Both the position numbers and the translations under genes were made by a program. A DNA stretch of 64,000 bases from Planococcus citri (lineage: Eukaryota; Arthropoda; Insecta; Hemiptera; Pseudococcidae), in contig NC_088678.1 in the NCBI RefSeq assembly GCF_950023065.1, positions 81,501,590-81,565,589 on the forward strand, in the 5' to 3' direction. The notes beneath the pieces were generated by a model that had not been told where the DNA came from, made no database searches, and saw nothing but the letters and a program-made list of their open reading frames with translations. The stretch's first letter is position 1, and each line of letters opens with the position of its first letter. Below, piece after piece: positions 25,227-38,379 of this stretch.

Positions 25227-25439
25227 CAGGGCGCCCAGAAATATCGAGTACCCAAACAAGGTTTTTCATTAAAAATATAGGTTGGAAACGTGAAATAGTA
25301 ATAGATGCATATGATTGGTGGAATGTTATCTCTCCAGTCCAACAACCAATCATGTGCTATCATTATCATTCACTGTGACCAACCAAAGTATTTTAGTAAA
25401 AAACTTTTTTAGAGGTACTCGATATTTCTGGGCACCCTG
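25227..25439. mobile_element. MITE with TA target duplication, copy 2
   Basis: Ends CAGGGCGCCCAGAAATATCG and the complement are flanked by TA on both sides. The interior matches the copy at 685-901 almost base for base, with small indels. It lies only 20 bp from the hAT-type MITE. Confidence 0.85.
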
Positions 25440-26344
25440 TATATACTGAACTCAACTGTAACCTTAAACTTGGCCCTAGAAGTTGAACAAAGGCAACTTT
25501 TATGTTAACGGACATCAAGTTCAGTATAAACCAGTCTTATGCTTAAGTTATGGGAATAAGTTTACGGTTAAGTTCAGTATAGCCGCTCGTTGAAACACAT
25601 CATCGGTATCATCGGTGAAAAAAAAACGAAAATCTGCAGTTCAAAACCAAACATTCAAGACTGAACTTGAAAGAATTTAGATTCCGCAATTCCATATGTT
25701 ATTTCCGATTGTCATACTTGAAGGTGAAAGTAATTTCATGAAATGAAAAACTGATCAACGAAAACCTCGCCATAAATAGCCTGATCTTTCCTTTCTTGAA
25801 CTAGACTAGATATACATCTAACACTTCACCATTCAAGCGAACTTGCGATCATCTATTTCTATATTCTATACAGTACCTACTACAGTAGTAGATATGCTTC
25901 TGAAATATGTACGAGTAGATTGGTATTTAGAAGAATGGGATTCGAGCTTGAAGAATCAATACTCGATTACATTTCTCCAAATGCTTCACTCATTCATGGA
26001 AACAAAATATAACACAAACACTTAATAATGTGAATCTTACCTTGAACAAACGTTGAAGTTTTATAAGAAGTATCCAATCCAATCGGCAGGAAACAGCGGA
26101 ATTTGAATAGGTAAGTAGATGAAAACCGAACATTTTCAAACCGACAATCAGACATTTACTAGAAAATAATATACTAAACAAGTTCACAAAAAGCACGAAA
26201 AAACAAACCGACGCCGATCCGCCATTACGCATCAAATTTACAATTACAAAAGGTAACAAAGACAAAGAACTAACCGGACCGCACTACGACGTTTGCGCAT
26301 AGAACTACAGTACCTTGTACCTTACATAGAACATTCGTGACTGA

Positions 26345-26589
26345 CGAGTTGACGATGACGAATCACGACTCAAAATTTTTTGGCAAGAGCAGGGTTGCAT
26401 ATTGATAAAAAGGATTCAAAATTTTATTAAAGTACAAAGTTTTCGAGAGCTTTCTTCGTTGCAAATAATATCACAAAAATTACTTAGTAATATTAAATGT
26501 AAAATAAAAGTATCCAATTTACCGATCGAATTTTCAAATTTTCATTTGCAAATTGCGCCAGCCGAAGGTTTCGAAATCAATACCAATAG
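26345..26589 (+). CDS. Possible coding exon, unknown gene
   Basis: An open frame from the stop at 26342-26344 runs to a donor-like AATAG|GTAATG at 26589/26590, reading ...LSSLQIISQKLLSN... and ...LPIEFSNFHLQIAPAEG. There is no ATG in frame, so it would be an internal exon or have an unseen start; the acceptor is unclear. It leaves two bases over, which fits the phase of the exon-like piece at 28622-28715. The intervening sequence is a long inverted repeat. Both pieces could be chance. Confidence 0.25.
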
Positions 26590-26651
26590 GTAATGATAAA
26601 TCAATCTCAGACAGGTGTTTTTTTTACTCGTTGCGTGGATTGCATAACTTG

Positions 26652-28003
26652 TTAACCTTTTCGGCTACGAGACAAACTGACGGATAAAATTTGAAGTGCT
26701 TCAAACTGAGTCAGGTCGGTTGCTGCCTAGAACTCAAAATTTGCTGGAAATCGCACATTCAGAAAGTATTCATGTCACAAATGGCAATAAACCTTAAATT
26801 GACTATTTTTCGATTTATGACACTGAATAGCATTATAAATCAAAATCAAGCCTTCTGGGGCATCTGATATTTCAAGATGAAAATATTGATTACAAGCATT
26901 TTTGAAAATAGAAAAAAAGATGAGCTAAAATAAAATAAGTTTGAGTAAAAAAAGAATTTTTTGAAGAAAAACAAGGCATGAGACTTCAGATGGTTATTCA
27001 AACTGCAAATGTTTGAAGGTGATTGCTTGTGGGAGGATTAAAATTGATGGAAAAATCTTTGTGTTACAGAGAGCATTTTTCGAAATTTTGAAAACTTGTG
27101 TCACAATTCAACCTGAAAAGTATGACATCATTTTCATTTTCTGACACATACATCTCTCTTGAGGTGATTTGCTTGGGTGAGTAAGTTACCTCAGAAGATG
27201 ACTAGGTGAACTTTTGCGAGCATTTAAATTTTATGATAGATACTGTGTCATAATACAGCCCTCAATCCTTTTGCCATAAGGAGATAATAAAAATAAAATA
27301 CGTACGTCATGTTATGGAATTACTGGAATCACTTTTTAGAAGTCATCTTACAGATAATGAATTGATAGAGCGCAGTCTTTATGACACAGTATCCATCATA
27401 AAATTCAAATGCTTGCAAAAGTTTACCCAGTCATCTTCTGAGGCAACTTACTCACCCAAGCAAGTTATCTCAAGAGAGATGTGTGTGTCAGAAGATGAAA
27501 ATGATACATATTTTTCAGAATTTCATTGAAAATTAGCGTTGAATTGTGACATGGGTTTTCAAAATTTTGAAAAATGCTCTCTATAACACAAAGATTTTTC
27601 CATCAATTTTAATCCTCCCACAAGCAAACACCTTCAAACATTTGCAGTTTGAATAACTATCTGAAGTCGCATGCCTTGCTTTTCTTCAATAATTTCTCTT
27701 TTTTACTCAAACTAATTTTATTTTAGTTCATCTTTTTTTCTATTTTCAAAAATGCTTGCTACCAATACTTTTATCTTGAAGTATCAGATGTCTCAGAAGG
27801 CTTGATTTTGATTTACATATAATGCTATTCGGTGTCATAAATCAAAAAATAGTCAATTTATGGTTTATTGTCATTTGTGACATAAATACTTTCTGAATGT
27901 GCGATTTCCAGCAAATTTTGAGTTCTAGGCAGCAACCGGCCTTACTTAGTTTAAAGCACTTCGAATTTTATTCGTCAGTTTGTCTCGTAGCCGAAAGGGT
28001 TAA
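26652..28003. repeat. Long inverted repeat, 1.35 kb (foldback unit F)
   Basis: It begins TTAACCTTTTCGGCTACGAG and ends with the complement CTCGTAGCCGAAAGGGTTAA. Arms of over 600 bp match through GGAAATCGCACATTCAGAAAG and TTTGAATAACTATCTGAAG to an axis near 27300. The terminal motif differs from units A to D, so it is a separate family. Both arms contain several TGTCACAA and TATGACAC phrases. No transposase frame is present. Confidence 0.85.
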
Positions 28004-28621
28004 TCTTATCACTCTTTAAGTCTTTATCAATTTGAATTTTAATTTTAATTTTTTTTTCAAATTTATGAATGGTTAATTTTATAAATTTTTCCAAGCAGAA
28101 AGCACATTACGAAGGGACGAGACTTTAGGGGGAGAATGATATGCTTCCTGATGAAAATGCATTGGAATAATCAATGAGGTCATTCGTACCTATAATGAAT
28201 CTGCGATAAGATACGAACAAAACATCGTGTAATTGAGTGTTTTTTAAAACTACCTACCTAATATACCTATAGATACTTAGATAAAATATTTGCATTTTAA
28301 GAAAATCAATCTAACACCAAAAACTGCTGAACGATGTGCAATTTTGAGTGTCCAATCTCCCGTTACTACTTTTAATTATCTGCAGAAGATCTGCATTTCA
28401 AATCATTGAAGTCCTGCTGAAATTCACAGTACCTATGAATGAAAATACATGAGACCCACAGTACACATTAATTGCAAAAAGTGATCGAGTTTCTTCGCCC
28501 CAAATAAATAGCCTACATCGTTTTTCAAAAACAAAATCATACAATTTTAGGCTAAGAAAATTCATGTTCAAATTCAAGTTATACAAAATTGTCAAGATAA
28601 ATAATTCTGATATTACATCAG

Positions 28622-28715
28622 ACTGAATTTGAATTACAATTCATCGCGCAATGTTTTTCCGGTCGATGAATCGGGCATTATTTACGGTGACGATTGTGTT
28701 GCAGGTCTGCATAAA
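28622..28715 (+). CDS. Possible coding exon, unknown gene
   Basis: A 94-base segment lies between acceptor-like TTACATCAG and a good donor AAA|GTAAGG. It reads, after one carried base, LNLNYNSSRNVFPVDES and ending DDCVAGLHK, which looks more protein-like than the surrounding frames. Its 5' phase fits the donor at 26589. I found no convincing next exon. The opposite strand also has a short open frame here, so strand is not certain. Confidence 0.3.
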
Positions 28716-29897
28716 GTAAGGAATAACGTACCGTAGACATTAGACTTTGACTTTACACTAAGGCACCTGCAGCCATTACTCGAAGAATGGAAACATGATT
28801 CAAAGAGTGTTCAGTTTCTGAAACACGAACCGAACGAAAACTGGCCGGATTTCTTTCTATTTTCCGTACAGAATTTCATTTTCTATCTTCAAAAATCTTT
28901 GAAATTAATTAATGGTAATTACTTACCGAAAGGTAATTAATTCAATCGCTGAGATTATTAGGTACAGCAATAAAAGTATTACCTACTCGTAACAGTGATG
29001 AATATAGGTACTATACTTACGCTTCCCTGAACCATTAAATTTCTAAATTCACAACTTTTACGTTATTATGTACGATGACTTAAAAATAATTTTTACTTTA
29101 TCTGTTCGTAATCAAAACTCATCTAATTTTTAAAATTATAATTCAATTTGTATTTTATTTTTACCAGGTTTGAAAGAAAATATGCAAAGGTCAATGAAAA
29201 CGATAATACCTAACATGATACACCTTAAATGATCGGAAATTTATTATTATTCGTATTTGAGAGCAATTTATTCGATAGTGATAAGAGCCTGAACTTGTAG
29301 AAGATTAAATATAATTCTTGGTGTATATTTATACGTAGGTATGTACATAAATTAGACATTTTTTAGTTCTAGTGAAGAACCAAACTAAGTAATTTAATTT
29401 CTAAGGTGTCTAGATTGAAATAAGCAGACAGCTATTTCACAGTTTCGACGGTTGGTAAAAAAAAAACCTAGACTCCATGGACAATTAAACTGCCGTTAAA
29501 ATAAACTAGGTATTCATTAAATTATTGCTTTTTTAAATCGGTATTGAATTCCTACCGAAAAAAAATTTAGAATTGACACGATGACACGTGCAGATGGAAG
29601 CTTTCTAATTTTGTTTTTATTTAAACTAACATATTAATTTGTATGATTATTGAAAAAATAAACCTTAAGGAGCGAAAAGACATAAATAAATAGCAACTCT
29701 ATTACGACTGATTAGAAAATATCTTTTACCATAAGTAAGTATACGTAGGTAAATATAGCAGTCACATGCCTGGCTTTAATGATAGGTAATGATTCGCAAA
29801 ATCCTACTTTCTACTCATACTATATGTATAGGTAATAACATTCATTATTCATTATAAGAAAATCTAAATCACTTCAGTAAATATGCTGAAAACTTAC

Positions 29898-30069
29898 CTG
29901 CGACATGAAATGAATCGGGTTTCCTAATGTTTGTATCATTTGATCCAACTCTCCCATTTTACTTTCACACTTGACCTGCCTTTTACCTTCTACCCAAATT
30001 TTTGTCATTTTTTTCCACGCAAACATATGTACACGTACACCAACATTGAAACTTGAAAGCAGCAATAAG
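29898..30069 (-). CDS. Possible coding exon, unknown gene
   Basis: On the minus strand a strong acceptor (GTTTATTTTTGTTTCTAG) and a consensus donor (CAG|GTAAGT) bound 172 bases with one open frame. It includes MFAWKKMTKIWVEGKRQV and ends NPIHFMSQ. Length and phase are exon-like, and the donor is as good as any in the window. I do not recognise the sequence and cannot place neighbouring exons. Confidence 0.35.
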
Positions 30070-30287
30070 CTAGAAACAAAAATAAACATGTTGAATTTCT
30101 GAGCAAACAAAGCTGGCAACCTCTCTGACATCTCAACTATCAACACAGTTGGTTGTATTGGACGCAAGGAAAATCAAACCATATACTTACCTACCTACAT
30201 ATTGAGAAACATTTTCTAATCACTCAATATAAAACATTGTTGAGCTAATAGATAACAATAAGGGAATTATCTGAACCATGTTTGAAA

Positions 30288-30345
30288 TCTCAACACTCGA
30301 AAATCAGGCGAACGGGGTATGCAATCGTGTATGCGGAATCGGCCC
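30288..30345. mobile_element. Truncated TTAA-flanked MITE, copy 3
   Basis: The last 58 bases match the right end of the 582-bp MITE (TGCAATCGTGTATGCGGAAT then CGGCCC), followed by TTAA. The rest of the element is absent. It shows the family had older members here besides the two full-length copies. Confidence 0.7.
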
Positions 30346-30424
30346 TTAAATATCAAAATGGTGTGTCTATGCTAACGGAACATTGTGTATGTAGCGGTCT
30401 CATCTTGAAGTATCAGGTCTTTAC

Positions 30425-30623
30425 TTAGGGATCACTAGGCCAAGTAGTGAATTTTGATTCAATTTTTCTCGCTTAAACGAGTAAACATTTAATATTTTCA
30501 AACTGATAAAACGATACTTTAGAGTTCAATATTTCAATTTATTAATAATTTTTTTTTTTCAAAAATTCTATCACACCTGGAAAAATTGCTTCAAAATTCA
30601 TCACTTGGCCAAGTGATCCCTAA
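30425..30623. mobile_element. 199-bp TIR element (MITE)
   Basis: The ends TTAGGGATCACTAGGCCAAG and the complement form an inverted repeat of about 40 bp that extends into TGAATTTTGA. I could not identify a target duplication. The interior is AT-rich and non-coding. Confidence 0.6.
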
Positions 30624-31700
30624 ATAACGTCTATGAATATTGAATATTGAATATGGCCCCAAAACTGATTCATGAATACTATTGCGGAGAAATATTTTAT
30701 TAATGGACAGACAATATTATACTTCGATATTAACTTATTAGTGAGCGACTGGATCACATTTTTATCAAATGAATACATTTGAAATGCAAACAAAGTAATT
30801 TATTGTGCCTTCTACTAATCAGGAATGATGGGAAACGATTTTTGAAAAATTAGGGATTTTTTATGAGTTTAGGGATTTTTTTTCACTCAAAATGGTGAAA
30901 ACAGGGATTTTTCAAGAAATCAGTTGGCAACGCTGTATATGGGTTTCTTCGTTTCACTGTACCAACATGGAGATGTTGTCTTTTGTCAATTGTGTACTCA
31001 GTACTGTGTTGCGGTAATATTTTTAGCAGATAAATTAGGTATGTATAAAGTTGCATTATTACCACTTTGATTTTTTAGGTACCTAGGTATAGGTAACTAG
31101 CTGTCTATGTGCTACATACGTATGAATGAATGCGAACGTATAGTCCAGGGGTGCGGTGATGGGGTATTCTTGACGAGCGATTCGTCGTTGACGATTTAGG
31201 GGGGGCCGATTTTTTTTTTTTTTAATTTCATTGTTCTACTAAAAAATGTAGTTCTCAGAACTTTCAACTCAAAATCAGTGGATATATTGATACTTGAGGC
31301 AAAAATGTTAGGCCCCCCCCCTAATCAAATTGAGACCTACCCAATCAAAGTAGCCCTCTTCCACCCCACACTCATCCATTTTTTTATATCACTTTGCTGC
31401 TTTAAAAAACTTCAACTTCTTAACTTGGAACTTTTCCTTGAAATTATTCAATTTATTTGATATTTGTGCCAAAAGTGTAAGGCCCCCCTGATCAGAATGA
31501 GCCCCCCCCCCAAATCAGAACAGGTCCCCATCACTCAATTTTTTTTACGTTTTTTTCAATCTCGAATGTCATTACCTCATTAGGTCATTACTTTTCATAC
31601 AAAAGTCAAAACCAAAAGTAAAAAAATTGACAAGAAATTAAACACGTATGCAGAAGTATTCATATAATCATTTTTTTAACAAGATACGCGAATAAGCCTT
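30624..31700. other. Unassigned DNA
   Basis: No exon or complete element is recognisable. Repetitive phrases AGGGATTTTTT (30850-30920), G-runs and C-runs (31197, 31312, 31505) and common AT-rich words account for most of it. Confidence 0.4.
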
Positions 31701-32892
31701 ACAAGGGAACCTCTTGAGGTGTCCGCCTCCGATTTGAACGGGACCGCGATTTTTGGAAAGAGCATGGTCTGAAATCCCCAAAACCAAATTTTCAGCTGCC
31801 CAACATGAAAATTCAAAATTGACTGTTTTTTTTTGTGATTTATGCCTTCTTCAAAAACGTACGTATTTGATCAGTAAAAATGATCAAAATAAGTCCTAAA
31901 ACTGCTGTCAAGTCCCCAAATCCAAATTTAACCATTTTTAGCCATTCTGGAGCCTCCAGCGCGATTTTTCAATTTCTCCAGAATTTTAAATTTGCTCTAG
32001 AAGACGTGAATATGAAGTTGGGCAGCTGAAAATCGAGTTGTGTGTCATACTCGACCTGTTCAACGAATTTATCCAGATTTCAGCCGATTCCGGAGAGGAC
32101 ACCTCAAAAATGGTTTTTTGACCAGCTTTTTTTCAAAATAAAAATATCCAAAAATCAAAAATTTCCAGTTTACGATAAAATTTTCGAAATTTGCGCGAAT
32201 TGCAGTATGTATTTTGTCATGAATTAACCCCACGAGAGCAAATCTCGCCATTTCCAGCCGCTCTGGAGCCTCCAGCGCGAATTTTCAGTTTCTCTGGAGG
32301 CTTCAGAAAGGCTGAAAATGGAGAAATTCACCCTCGTGGACTTGATTTAATGACAAAATACAGCGATTCGCGCATATTTCGATAATTTTCTCGCAAACGA
32401 GGAATTTTCGATTTTTGGATATTTTTATTTTGAAAAAAAGCTGGTCACAAAACCATTCTTGAGGTGTCCTCTGCAGAATCGGCTGAAATCTGGATAAATT
32501 CGTTGAAAAGGTCGAGTATGATACACAACTCGATTTTCAGCTGCTCTACATCATATTCACGCCTTCTGGAGCAAATTTAAAATTCTGGAGAAATTGAAAA
32601 ATCGCGCTGGAGGCTCCGGAATGGCTGGAAATGGTTAAATTTGGATTTTGGGACTTAACAGCAGTTTTAGGACTTATTTTGATCATTTTTACTGATCAAA
32701 TACGTACGTTTTTGAAGAAGGCATTAATCACCAAAAACAGTCAATTTTGAATTTTCAAACGTTCGCCAAATATCGAGATAAGTATGATGTTGGGCAGCTG
32801 AAAATTTGGTTTTGGGGGTTTTAGACCATGCTCATTCCAAAAATCGCGGTCCCAGTCAAATCGGAGGCGGACACCTCAATAGGTTGCCTTGT
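31701..32892. repeat. Long inverted repeat, 1.2 kb (foldback unit G)
   Basis: It begins ACAAGGGAACCTCTTGAGGT and ends with the near complement. The arms read through TCCGCCTCCGATTTGA, AAAATCGCGGTCCC and TCTGGAGCCTCCAGCGCGA to an axis near 32290. This is a third foldback type, with termini unlike A to D or F. Unusually for this window the arms are fairly GC-rich in places. No enzyme is encoded. Confidence 0.85.
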
Positions 32893-35800
32893 TAGATTTA
32901 TTTGCCAACTTTTCAATAATTTCTTGGTTCGAAATTCCTTGGATGGGCGATAGCCAGCATTGCCAGCAATACGTAGTATTTTGTTTTGAAAAAAAAATAT
33001 ATATATTTTTTCGATTTTCGAATCTATAAAATTAAAATTCTATAGGGCAAAAATGTTGTTACATTTAATGGGCAAAACTCAGTAGGAGAGGGGGGTCTCT
33101 GTAAACTGGGGGGGGGGCGTCCAAGTGAAAACAGGGGGGCGCTCGTCGTTGACGTAGGTGGTTCACCGCACCCCTGATAGTTATAAACAAAAAACTGAAA
33201 AATATACTTCTTCGTTGGTTGTTGTATTCAATGATGAGGTATAATTATACTTGATTGAACTTAATCGAAAAATTACATTTGTGACCTGTTCTGACAAAAG
33301 GTACCACAAGTCGGAAAACGTTTTTTTACAGTAGAGGCAAAAATGTAAAAATAAGTCAAAATTTTGAAAAATTGTTTTTTCGCGGATTTCGGTTGTTTGA
33401 CACGTGAACTGTAATGTGATACAGCCACAACACGTAATTTGACCGCAACATGTGTTGAAAGCGCATTTTGAAGTTAGTGTCAGTCAAAAATTTGAGCGCT
33501 AAATACTTTCAAAGCTCTCTGGAGGCGGAACAAAGCATTCTACGGAAAAATTAGGTCGAGGAAAATTGTAGAGAATTAAATTTCCAATCGACTTAATGCC
33601 ATTAGTTTTTTTCTAGGAGGCTTAGTTTTCGATATAATTGCAAAAGAAAGTAAAAATTGGGAAAAAATTTCAATTTTTTTTAAACATTTTTTTCTCATTT
33701 TATCTTATTTTTTTACGTTTTTATAATGTGTATGTGTTCTTATCGTAAATTTAACTTATTCCATGTTATTCTACGCACTTTCAAGTACCAGAATCCATTT
33801 TTTGAAACATTATGTACCTTTTCTCGGAAAACATCACATTTATGATTTCGTTTTGGTGTTTTCTATACGATTGCTGATTGTATGTCAATTGACATAATCT
33901 ATCACCATATTTTCAATATACCAACAAAAAAAAATATCAAAGATAGGGCTTTGTAGTAAGTACATATCTTATCAGGACCATCCTGTGTGTAAATCGAATA
34001 AGAGATTAGAAATATATTAATGATTAATGATGAACCATTTATATATTTGCCGAAAATATGTAAATGTTTTGATATCCTTTATTTTATTTGTTCTTATCTT
34101 AATATCCGTTTGTTTTTGAACATGCGTGTTAGGTAGTCGAACTACACAATAAATTTCAATGAATTATTCTACGTACGTAAGGCGGGGTTTCAGTCAATAT
34201 AATGAGGAAAACTTTATTTGAAGTTGTTGGAGGTGACTGGATTATCAGCGTTTGAGGCGTAAATATATTTCGAAACTAGGTAATCATCACAACTCACAAG
34301 TAAAATATTTTTCAAATTATAGGAAAAGAGAAGGCTCTTCTTAGTGAATCTACCCATGAACTAAGTAAATTACAAAATATTTTCTTCTCTCTCTCAAATT
34401 TCATTTAATTGGAGAGGGGGAGGATATGAATTGAACAGTGAAAACTCCCAGAATGCTCGTCGAAAGTACTCTCTAGATGTACTTACATCATCAAATTCCA
34501 GTCTCTCAATAAGTCAATTTTTATGGGTTCCAGCGATGGCACAAATTGAAAACCGTTGAAAAAAACACGCTGAAATTCACTTTCTCGTAACTGGAAAGGA
34601 ACCGGGAGGGGTGGATAACTCGAAATCTATTTTTAAAAAACACACACACACATCTAGGGTATCATGCTAACTTTCAATTTTCAACCTTTTGAGTAGGTTT
34701 TAGAGGGTAGGAGAGGAGTGATTTCAAGCTGTTCTGGATCTTCCAATCGTATTTGGGAGATTTCAGATTTTCAAAAAGTGCTATAAAAGACATACAAATA
34801 CATATACAAATCAACGTTAGCATGTATGAAGGAGATTGGTGCTTGTGGGAGTTGTGGGTGATCCACTGGACCAATCACACTCCACCTTTCCATAACCGGT
34901 TTCTGTCTCTTCAATTGTAAGTATATTTCTCCAGCGATGTTGTAGTTGAAAAGTTGAAAAATATGTATGGTCCGAATTGGCGGAAACCGATTTTGAAAAA
35001 TTGTTGGTAATCCATCAAGTGGTCGAACCTGGTCATTAACCTGCCCTAAACGCGTTTATAGTTGTCAAAGTTGATTTCGACAGCTTTTATGACGCATTTT
35101 TGGAAAACATGGAATTACCAAAATCCGACTGGAGGCTCTAGCACAGCTTGAAACTACTCCCAATCGACACAGAATGCTCAAATTGGGCATAATACAGTAA
35201 ATTTTAACTCTCTAACTTCATTCAGTGAAATTCTATGGAAATTTCAATTTTTAAAAATCTGCTGCAGGCTCCAGAACTTTTCAAAACGGTTCGAAACTGT
35301 TTTCAATCGATTCAGAACGTCAAAAATAGAGTGCATACCAAATTTCAGGTGTCTAGGTCAGTTTTGTAGGTAAAGTTCTGATTACCTATAGGTACATTAG
35401 GTATTTACAATTTTTTGCCCAAGTTTGGTTTTGCTTGGTGATGTATTTTTGCATTTTATTTTGATTTAAATTCATCTGGATCGAAAATTTTTCACGTGGA
35501 ATACTCTCTTTAAAATAATTTGGAGAGATGTGGGCGTGACAAAATTTTTCAAGGTAAAAAATCATGAAAAAACTTCACCATCTTCCGTCTAAATTGTCCT
35601 ATAACGCATATTTTTCAATATGAACTACATTACAACTACTAATTTCCTATCGATTGATTTCTAATTTGACCTTTTTCAATCATTTTCACTTCTCCCCCAG
35701 CACAAATCATGAGTCAAAGGTCAAACTCACTCAAAATAACCCTTTAAATCCAACGAAAAATGAATCTCGAGCACTGAATTTGAACGAATTTTGGGCAAAA

Positions 35801-36360
35801 TGATTCCTTCTGATATGCTCTTAAAGCCACAGGGAATATAAAATGATTCGTTTTGCCTCCAGATTGATCTCAAATTTGAAATGATAAAAAAATGAAAAAA
35901 AAATGATAAAAATGAGCACACTTATAACTGGGCGGCCACCCTGTATATGGAGCTGTGCATATCAATACTGCACTATAGGGACTTCTGGGTAGTTTCACAT
36001 GAATTTTGAAGCTTTGGAGCACAAAATGTGTGAAAAAGTGAATTTTAATTTTTTTGACACATTTGGTCGGTTTTAACGCAGACGGTCACGTATTCGTCAC
36101 TGAGTGAAGTCCATGTTGAAAACGAAAATCAACAGTTTGGAGACAATTCAGGAAGTAGACATCTGCGAGTATTGACCCAAGGTCATTCTCACTCAAACTC
36201 CTTAATTTGCTCGCCAAACCAAGCATAAAATACCGAATTTGGGTGGATTTAGTTGAAAGAAATCGACTTATTGCCATTTTTGGTAATTTTTACTTCGGAA
36301 AATCTGACTATTTTCATTTCATTATGAAAAATTTCATTTCAATCTTTCTGCCATCAAAGA
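32893..36360. other. Unassigned intergenic DNA with dispersed repeat fragments
   Basis: No gene is recognisable. 34400-35400 contains repeated phrases built on CTGGAGGCTCTAGC and AACTGTTTTCAATCGA that recur near 53090 and 54200. At 35932-35948 GGCCACCCTGTATA resembles the end of the TA-flanked MITE family, but no partner end was found. The remainder is ordinary AT-rich sequence. Confidence 0.4.
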
Positions 36361-36525
36361 ATATCCCTTGAGAGCTGACATCACTGAGGAAACCTCCGTG
36401 CCCATGTCAGCACCCGGAGGTTTCCTCAGTGATGTCAGTATTTTAATTTTACTTGTTAACTAAACATAACCCGGAGGTTTCCTTAGCGATGTCAGCATAA
36501 AATTAAGCCATCGCTTAAGGGATAT
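36361..36525. mobile_element. Small TIR element (copy 2), uninterrupted
   Basis: Ends ATATCCCTTGAG and CTTAAGGGATAT enclose inverted copies of CATCACTGAGGAAACCTCC. It is the empty-site relative of the element at 14894-15712: where that copy carries the 582-bp MITE, this one reads straight across CGCTTAAGGGATAT. The interior forms a strong hairpin. Confidence 0.75.
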
Positions 36526-38379
36526 GAACCAAATCCGTTTCGAAATTTCTTTCAAAACGAATGCACACACGGGAGGGAGGGGTCATTTTGATAAAATTTT
36601 AATGTACCTATAAGTACTTATAAAAAATGAAAGGTCAACGAAAATTGATTCCCAATTTTTAAAAATATTTGAATTTGATTCCCACACCCGCACGCCCTTT
36701 TAATGCATAGCGTAATATTGTTTCCAACCCTAAGTTTTTGACCAAAGAAACGAACATGGATACTACTACGAGTATACCTATACAAATATTTGTATCTTAA
36801 AAGACGATATTTTATGATTCATAAAAAACCATACCTACCTGCGTACTTGTAATATGGATAAAATTCGCATCACAAGTCAGCTTTTTTGCTTTCTGTTTTT
36901 TGACAAAATTTCAAAAAATCTCGCTATATTCCATTTTTATGATCAAATTTTGGAATGTTTCGTTTATTCTCTTTTTTATTTGAAGTTCTGAATTTTGTCC
37001 CTTCATTTCATCGTACTTACTTCGAAAATAGAATTTCGACTTGAATAAATTTTGACCCCCTCCGCCGCCTTAGGTAAAACACGCCAAAATTGGAAAGAAA
37101 GGCCTACTACGTCCATTTTTTCCAATACAACTTAAACATTTCAGGTACCTACCTATACCCACATTTATTTTAGAATTTAGAATTTCCAAAATGTTTTTCT
37201 GCTTCAAAAAAGAAAAGAAAATTTTGATTTTTGACCTAAACTAATTCACTCTACACCTTTCCTTCTCTTCTACGGTGGGAATCAATTTGATTGCATGCTA
37301 AAGGTAGGAATCAGTTTCACCTGAATTGTCATTATACGTAATACAAACCCAGTAGACAATAGACATTCTTCTTGATAAGAAGTGGATAAGATCACGTTGA
37401 ACTCTTGTAGGAATTTCATCGTAGCCCCAATTGGTACACTTCTGGTGATATCTGACTAGTCATTTATGCAGTCATGAAATTGCCGTTTAGACACAATCAA
37501 CCAATCACAAACAAGTATTTTTATAATATTCCAAGATGGCGCTGACTTGTCAGACTGAGTGTACATAGATCTGACTGTGGATCTGACCAGTAAGATTCAC
37601 AGTCAGAACCATAGTCAGATATTGCCGTTTTGCCAACCGGGGCACCGAATACACCTACAGTGTGTCTAAAAAATTCTTACTGGTAGGTGTAGGTATACCT
37701 TTCACATTTCACTCAAATCTCAATGAAGATGCGGTGAAAAGATTTTCCGCGTGGGTTGAACTATTTTAGATTTACCTATTCATGGTGTGTTCGAAGCACA
37801 CGGCTATGTGTCTTTTAGAAATAATATCGAGAGACGGAAAAAACAAAATTAATGAGGAAATTTTAATGAAAAGGCTCAATTTGAACTTTGAAGTGGAAGT
37901 TCTAAAATGAACATCGAATATTATTGCGTAATAGTGATACGAAAAAAAGGTACCTAATTGAAGTTCTGGCAGATTAGATATACGCAAGTATTACTTAGTT
38001 TTGTATTCAACTAGAAAGCTAAGTGCCTAATTAGATGCATTGAACGTGAGTAAATCTATGTAATTATGAATGTGAGAGAACGAATGGATACATTATCGGA
38101 AGCATTAAGATAAGATGTATGTGTAGTGAGGTTCTGAGGTTATCTGCCATTAAGGCGTGATGGAGTGGGACGGCAGATAACATCACAATAATAAGGCAAT
38201 TGAACATCCTGTTAACGCGCTATATAGACACTGATGAGTACCTAGGGAAATATACTGATGAGATCATCATGGTGTAAAAATAACCATTATAAACCAATCT
38301 ATCAGAGCGTTTTTGATAACAGTTAGTTTTACTGAGGGCCGTTCAGATAGCGCTATTGTTGCGAGCTTGCGACTAAAAC
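36526..38379. other. Unassigned DNA
   Basis: No gene is recognised. A small hairpin with 10-bp arms GTTATCTGCC and GGCAGATAAC sits at about 38139-38184. 37540-37640 has repeated GTCAGA and TCTGAC words that could pair. The 7-bp target duplication of the next element is at 38373-38379. Confidence 0.4.

Noticed and set aside
35932..35948. GGCCACCCTGTATA as a third TA-flanked MITE
   Set aside because: Only one end is visible and no partner inverted repeat was found within reach.
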